Source: Nonomuraea deserti
GTDB lineage: Bacteria > Actinomycetota > Actinomycetes > Streptosporangiales > Streptosporangiaceae
Length of the DNA stretch: 61,226 nt
Assembly (NCBI RefSeq): GCF_004348685.1
Contig: NZ_SMKO01000033.1
Span: 1 to 61,226 of the forward strand
Reading direction: 5' to 3'
Shown: piece by piece, positions 58,708-61,226 of the stretch
How positions within the stretch are numbered: the first letter of the stretch is position 1
How the letters are laid out: every line of letters begins with the position of its first letter
Notes under the pieces: model-generated
Told to the model about the DNA's origin: nothing
Databases searched by the model: none
The model's input: the letters and a program-made list of their open reading frames with translations, nothing else
Translations under genes and position numbers: made by a program

Positions 58708-61226
58708 TCACGGGTTGAGCAACTCGCTGTCCGGGCCCAGGGCGATGCCCTGGGCGTATTCGGCTGCGAAGCCCGCTTCCCCCAGTGCCGCCCGCAGCGT
58801 CCCGGTGATCCGGTCCACGTCACCGCGCTCCGGCGCCGGGAGCGGCGCGCCTGCCGAGGTACGGGCCGCGGAGGCCGCGCCGAGCAGGCGCGCGGCCCGG
58901 CCGGGGTGTCCGGCGAGGGCCCGCGCCCCGGCGAGCCCTTCCAGGGCCAGGGCGATCGCCCGTGGATCGCCGGTGTCCCGGGCCGCGGCCAGCCCTTGCC
59001 GGTGCAGCGCCAGCGCCGTCTCGGCGTCCCCGCGCAGCTCCGCGACGAAGCCCAGTTCGGCCAGGATCAGCGCCGCTCCGTACTCCGCGTCGAACTGCCG
59101 GTTCCACTCCAGCCAGCGGCGCAGATACGACTCCGCCCGGTCGATCCCGCCCTGCCGGCGCGCCCCCAGGGCGAGCCCGATCTCGGCGAACTCCTCGGCC
59201 GGCTGGTCTCCCTGCTCGACGGCGAGGCGCCGCCCCCGCTCGTGGAACTCCTCGGCCCTGGCGTGGTCGCCGGTCAGCAGGGCGATCCTGCCGAGCTCGG
59301 ACCAGCGCATCGAGGCGTCGGTCCACAACCCCAGGTCCTCGGCTGTGCGCAGCCCGTCCCGGTGCAGGCGGGCGGCCTGCGGATAGTCGCCCTCGATCTC
59401 CGCGAGCCGCCCGAGCACGGCTGTGGCCTGCAACCGCCCCCACTGGTCACCGCTCTCGTGGAAGAGTTCGAGGCTCTCCTCGGCCTCGCGCCGGGAAGCC
59501 CGCAGATCGCCGCACACGTACGTCTGCATGCCTCGGGTGCTGAGCCCCGCGGCGAGTGCCCAGCGGTCGCCGAGCGCCCGGGACTCGGTCAGCACCCGGT
59601 TGAGCAGCTTCTCGCCGACGGCGAAGTCACCGAACCGGGTGAGGGCGAAGCCGAGCAGCCACCCCGCCCTGGTCCGCTCGTGCGGGTCGCGGATGCCCTC
59701 GTACACGTCGAGGACGGCTCGGCTGTGGCGTGCCGGTCCGTCCGGGGCGCCGGACAGCAGGCTCATCCCGGTTCGCCAGGCCACGGTCCCCGACCGGTCC
59801 GGCACCCGGCCGGCCGCCGAGCCCGCCGCCGGACCCGCCGCGCCCTTGCTGCGGACGGGCTGGTCCTGCGGCAGGGCGAGGGCCAGGGTGAGGTAGCGGT
59901 TGGCCTCGGTGAGGCGGCCGCGCAGGAACCAGTACCAGGCCATCGCGTGGACAAGCCGCCGCATCAGGTGACCGTCGCCGTCCGCGGCGGCGCTGTCGAG
60001 CGCGCTGCGGATGTTGGCGGTCTCGGCGTCCAGGCGCCGCAGCCAGTGCTGCTGATCGGGGCCGCGCAGAAAGGAGCCGGCTTGCTCGGCGAACTCCGCG
60101 TAGTAGCGCGCGTGGGCGCGCCGTACCCGCTCGTGTTCGGTTTCCCGCAGCCGCTCCAGGAGGTACGCCGCGACCGACTCGAGCAGCCGGTACCGGGGGC
60201 CGTCGGCCTCGTGGGCGACCAGCACGAGGGAGCGGTCGACCAGACGGGCCAGCAGGTCCAGGACCTCGGCGGGCTTCACCCCGGCACCGGCGCAGACGGA
60301 CTCGGCGGCCTCCAGGCCGCAGCCGTCGGAGTGGATGGCGAGTCGGCGCAGCACCGCCTGTTCGGCCGCGGTGAGCAGTTCCCAGCTCCAGTCGATCATC
60401 GCGCGCAAGGTCCGCTGCCGCGCCGGGGCGCCCCGATGGCCGCCGGTGAGCAGCCGGAACCGGTCGTCGAGACGCCTGGCCAGCTCTCGCACGCCAAGGA
60501 CCCGTACCCGGGTCGCCGCCAGCTCCAGGGCCAGCGGGATCCCGTCGAGCCGGCGGCAGATGGAGGCGACCGCGCGGGCGTTGTCGTCGGAGAGGGCGAA
60601 GCCGGGCGCGGCCGCGGCGGCCCGATCGAGAAACAACCGCACCGCACTCGACGTGCGCAGCGCCGCCTGGTCGGCCGTGTCCGCGGGCAGATCGAGCGGG
60701 GGCACCGGCCACAGCTGCTCGCCAGGGAGGCTCAGCGGTTCCTGGCTGGTGGCGAGGATCCGTACGCCCGGGGCGTCCCGCAGCAGCGCCCGGGCCAGGC
60801 TCGCGGCTGCCTCGACGACGTGCTCGCAGTTGTCCAGGACCAGGAGCAGGCGCTGGGTGCGGAGCGCGTCGGACAGGCGGTCGAGCAGCGTGCGCGGCCG
60901 CCTGCCCTGCAGCGGGCCAGGACTGGCGTCGTCCCGGATTCCCAGCGTCGCCGCCACCAGCTCGGCCAGTTCGTTGCCCGTGGTGGCGGCCCCGGCCTCG
61001 GTGGACCAGGCCCGCGCGGCCAGTTCCACCAGCCAGACACCGTCGGCGTAGGAGCCGGTCAGCCCGGACACCACCTCCACCGCCAGGCGTGTCTTGCCGA
61101 CCCCGCCGGGCCCTGTCAACGTCACCAGGCGGCCTGCCGCGATCAGCGTGCGAACCTTCTCCACGGCCTGCGACCGGCCGATCAGGCCGGCGTGCGGGGC
61201 GGGCAGGTTGGTGTGGCGGCGCGGGG
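58708..61226 (-). CDS. Large SARP/AfsR-like ATPase regulator, 5' end outside the window
   Basis: At least 839 residues, open to the window edge. The first visible residues RRHTNLPAPHAGLIGRSQAV match the linker that follows a winged-helix/BTAD module in AfsR-type proteins, so the DNA-binding part is probably outside. NB-ARC/AAA core: Walker A LVTLTGPGGVGKTRLAVEVV, Walker B LLLVLDNCEHVVE, sensor RILATSQEPL, IPLALELAATRVRVL. The C-terminal half has TPR-like repeats (ALADRWALAAGLSTRG-like units; ATAVLGRLAEIEGDYPQAAR; LEGLAGARALAGHPGRAARL). Acts as an ATP-dependent transcription activator; target unknown. Confidence 0.9.
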   Translation of the reverse strand, partial: PRRHTNLPAPHAGLIGRSQAVEKVRTLIAAGRLVTLTGPGGVGKTRLAVEVVSGLTGSYADGVWLVELAARAWSTEAGAATTGNELAELVAATLGIRDDASPGPLQGRRPRTLLDRLSDALRTQRLLLVLDNCEHVVEAAASLARALLRDAPGVRILATSQEPLSLPGEQLWPVPPLDLPADTADQAALRTSSAVRLFLDRAAAAAPGFALSDDNARAVASICRRLDGIPLALELAATRVRVLGVRELARRLDDRFRLLTGGHRGAPARQRTLRAMIDWSWELLTAAEQAVLRRLAIHSDGCGLEAAESVCAGAGVKPAEVLDLLARLVDRSLVLVAHEADGPRYRLLESVAAYLLERLRETEHERVRRAHARYYAEFAEQAGSFLRGPDQQHWLRRLDAETANIRSALDSAAADGDGHLMRRLVHAMAWYWFLRGRLTEANRYLTLALALPQDQPVRSKGAAGPAAGSAAGRVPDRSGTVAWRTGMSLLSGAPDGPARHSRAVLDVYEGIRDPHERTRAGWLLGFALTRFGDFAVGEKLLNRVLTESRALGDRWALAAGLSTRGMQTYVCGDLRASRREAEESLELFHESGDQWGRLQATAVLGRLAEIEGDYPQAARLHRDGLRTAEDLGLWTDASMRWSELGRIALLTGDHARAEEFHERGRRLAVEQGDQPAEEFAEIGLALGARRQGGIDRAESYLRRWLEWNRQFDAEYGAALILAELGFVAELRGDAETALALHRQGLAAARDTGDPRAIALALEGLAGARALAGHPGRAARLLGAASAARTSAGAPLPAPERGDVDRITGTLRAALGEAGFAAEYAQGIALGPDSELLNP

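Overview
The window is high-GC DNA with many GTG starts, ATGA/GTGA stop-start overlaps, short Shine-Dalgarno sites, an LLM-class (F420-type) oxidoreductase, an ECF41-type sigma factor, eight TetR-family genes and a SARP/AfsR-like ATPase regulator. This points to an actinomycete chromosome, perhaps Streptosporangiaceae or Streptomyces-like (inference; no rRNA or other phylogenetic marker is present except a paralogous bS18). It reads as an accessory region: many small regulator-plus-enzyme modules, separated by truncated or frameshifted gene remnants. I see no rRNA, tRNA, CRISPR array, insertion sequence or origin.

Layout. 0.1-4 kb: an operon of MDR oxidoreductase, SnoaL-like protein, alpha/beta hydrolase and LLM oxidoreductase, then a TetR gene, with a strong inverted repeat in front. 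4.1-7.8 kb: a Bcr/CflA exporter and an aldehyde dehydrogenase, divergent from a TetR across a cluster of CGGATA-type sites. 8-11.8 kb: two imine-reductase-like enzymes, each paired with a TetR. 12-14.8 kb: TetR, CPBP protease, an isolated deaminase-like protein and remnants of DUF998 and amidohydrolase genes. 14.9-21.8 kb: an alpha-L-rhamnosidase (GH78) with a sugar ABC transporter and a LacI regulator with visible operators. 21.8-23.9 kb: small secreted proteins (one interrupted by an in-frame amber codon) and recombination scars. 23.8-36.1 kb: a probable zinc-starvation region. It has a siderophore/zincophore-type ABC importer and MFS, a COG0701-type permease with two TIGR03943-like proteins, a family-5 ABC system and a cysteine-free ribosomal protein bS18, with three Zur-like boxes. 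The binding protein of the family-5 system, a methyltransferase and a CobW-like GTPase gene are broken. 36.1-44.9 kb: a cell-wall module of response regulator, sensor kinase, GerMN lipoprotein, VanY-type carboxypeptidase, AAA regulator, Asp/Glu racemase, MurF and Ddl. 45-48.5 kb: MFS, FMN reductase and two TetR genes. 48.7-52.5 kb: ECF41-type sigma factor and LUD protein sharing a mirror-image promoter, then a rifampicin-monooxygenase-like gene (rox) with a structured leader. 52.6-61.2 kb: remnants, a kinase-fold phosphotransferase, a nucleotidyltransferase, a Tat-exported protein and a large regulator cut by the window edge.

The most interesting points are the Zur-like regulon layout, the concentric divergent ECF promoter, the uORF plus hairpin before rox, the pair of imine reductases with opposite predicted catalytic residues (Asp and Tyr), and the isolated D-x-E / P-C-x-x-C deaminase-like protein.
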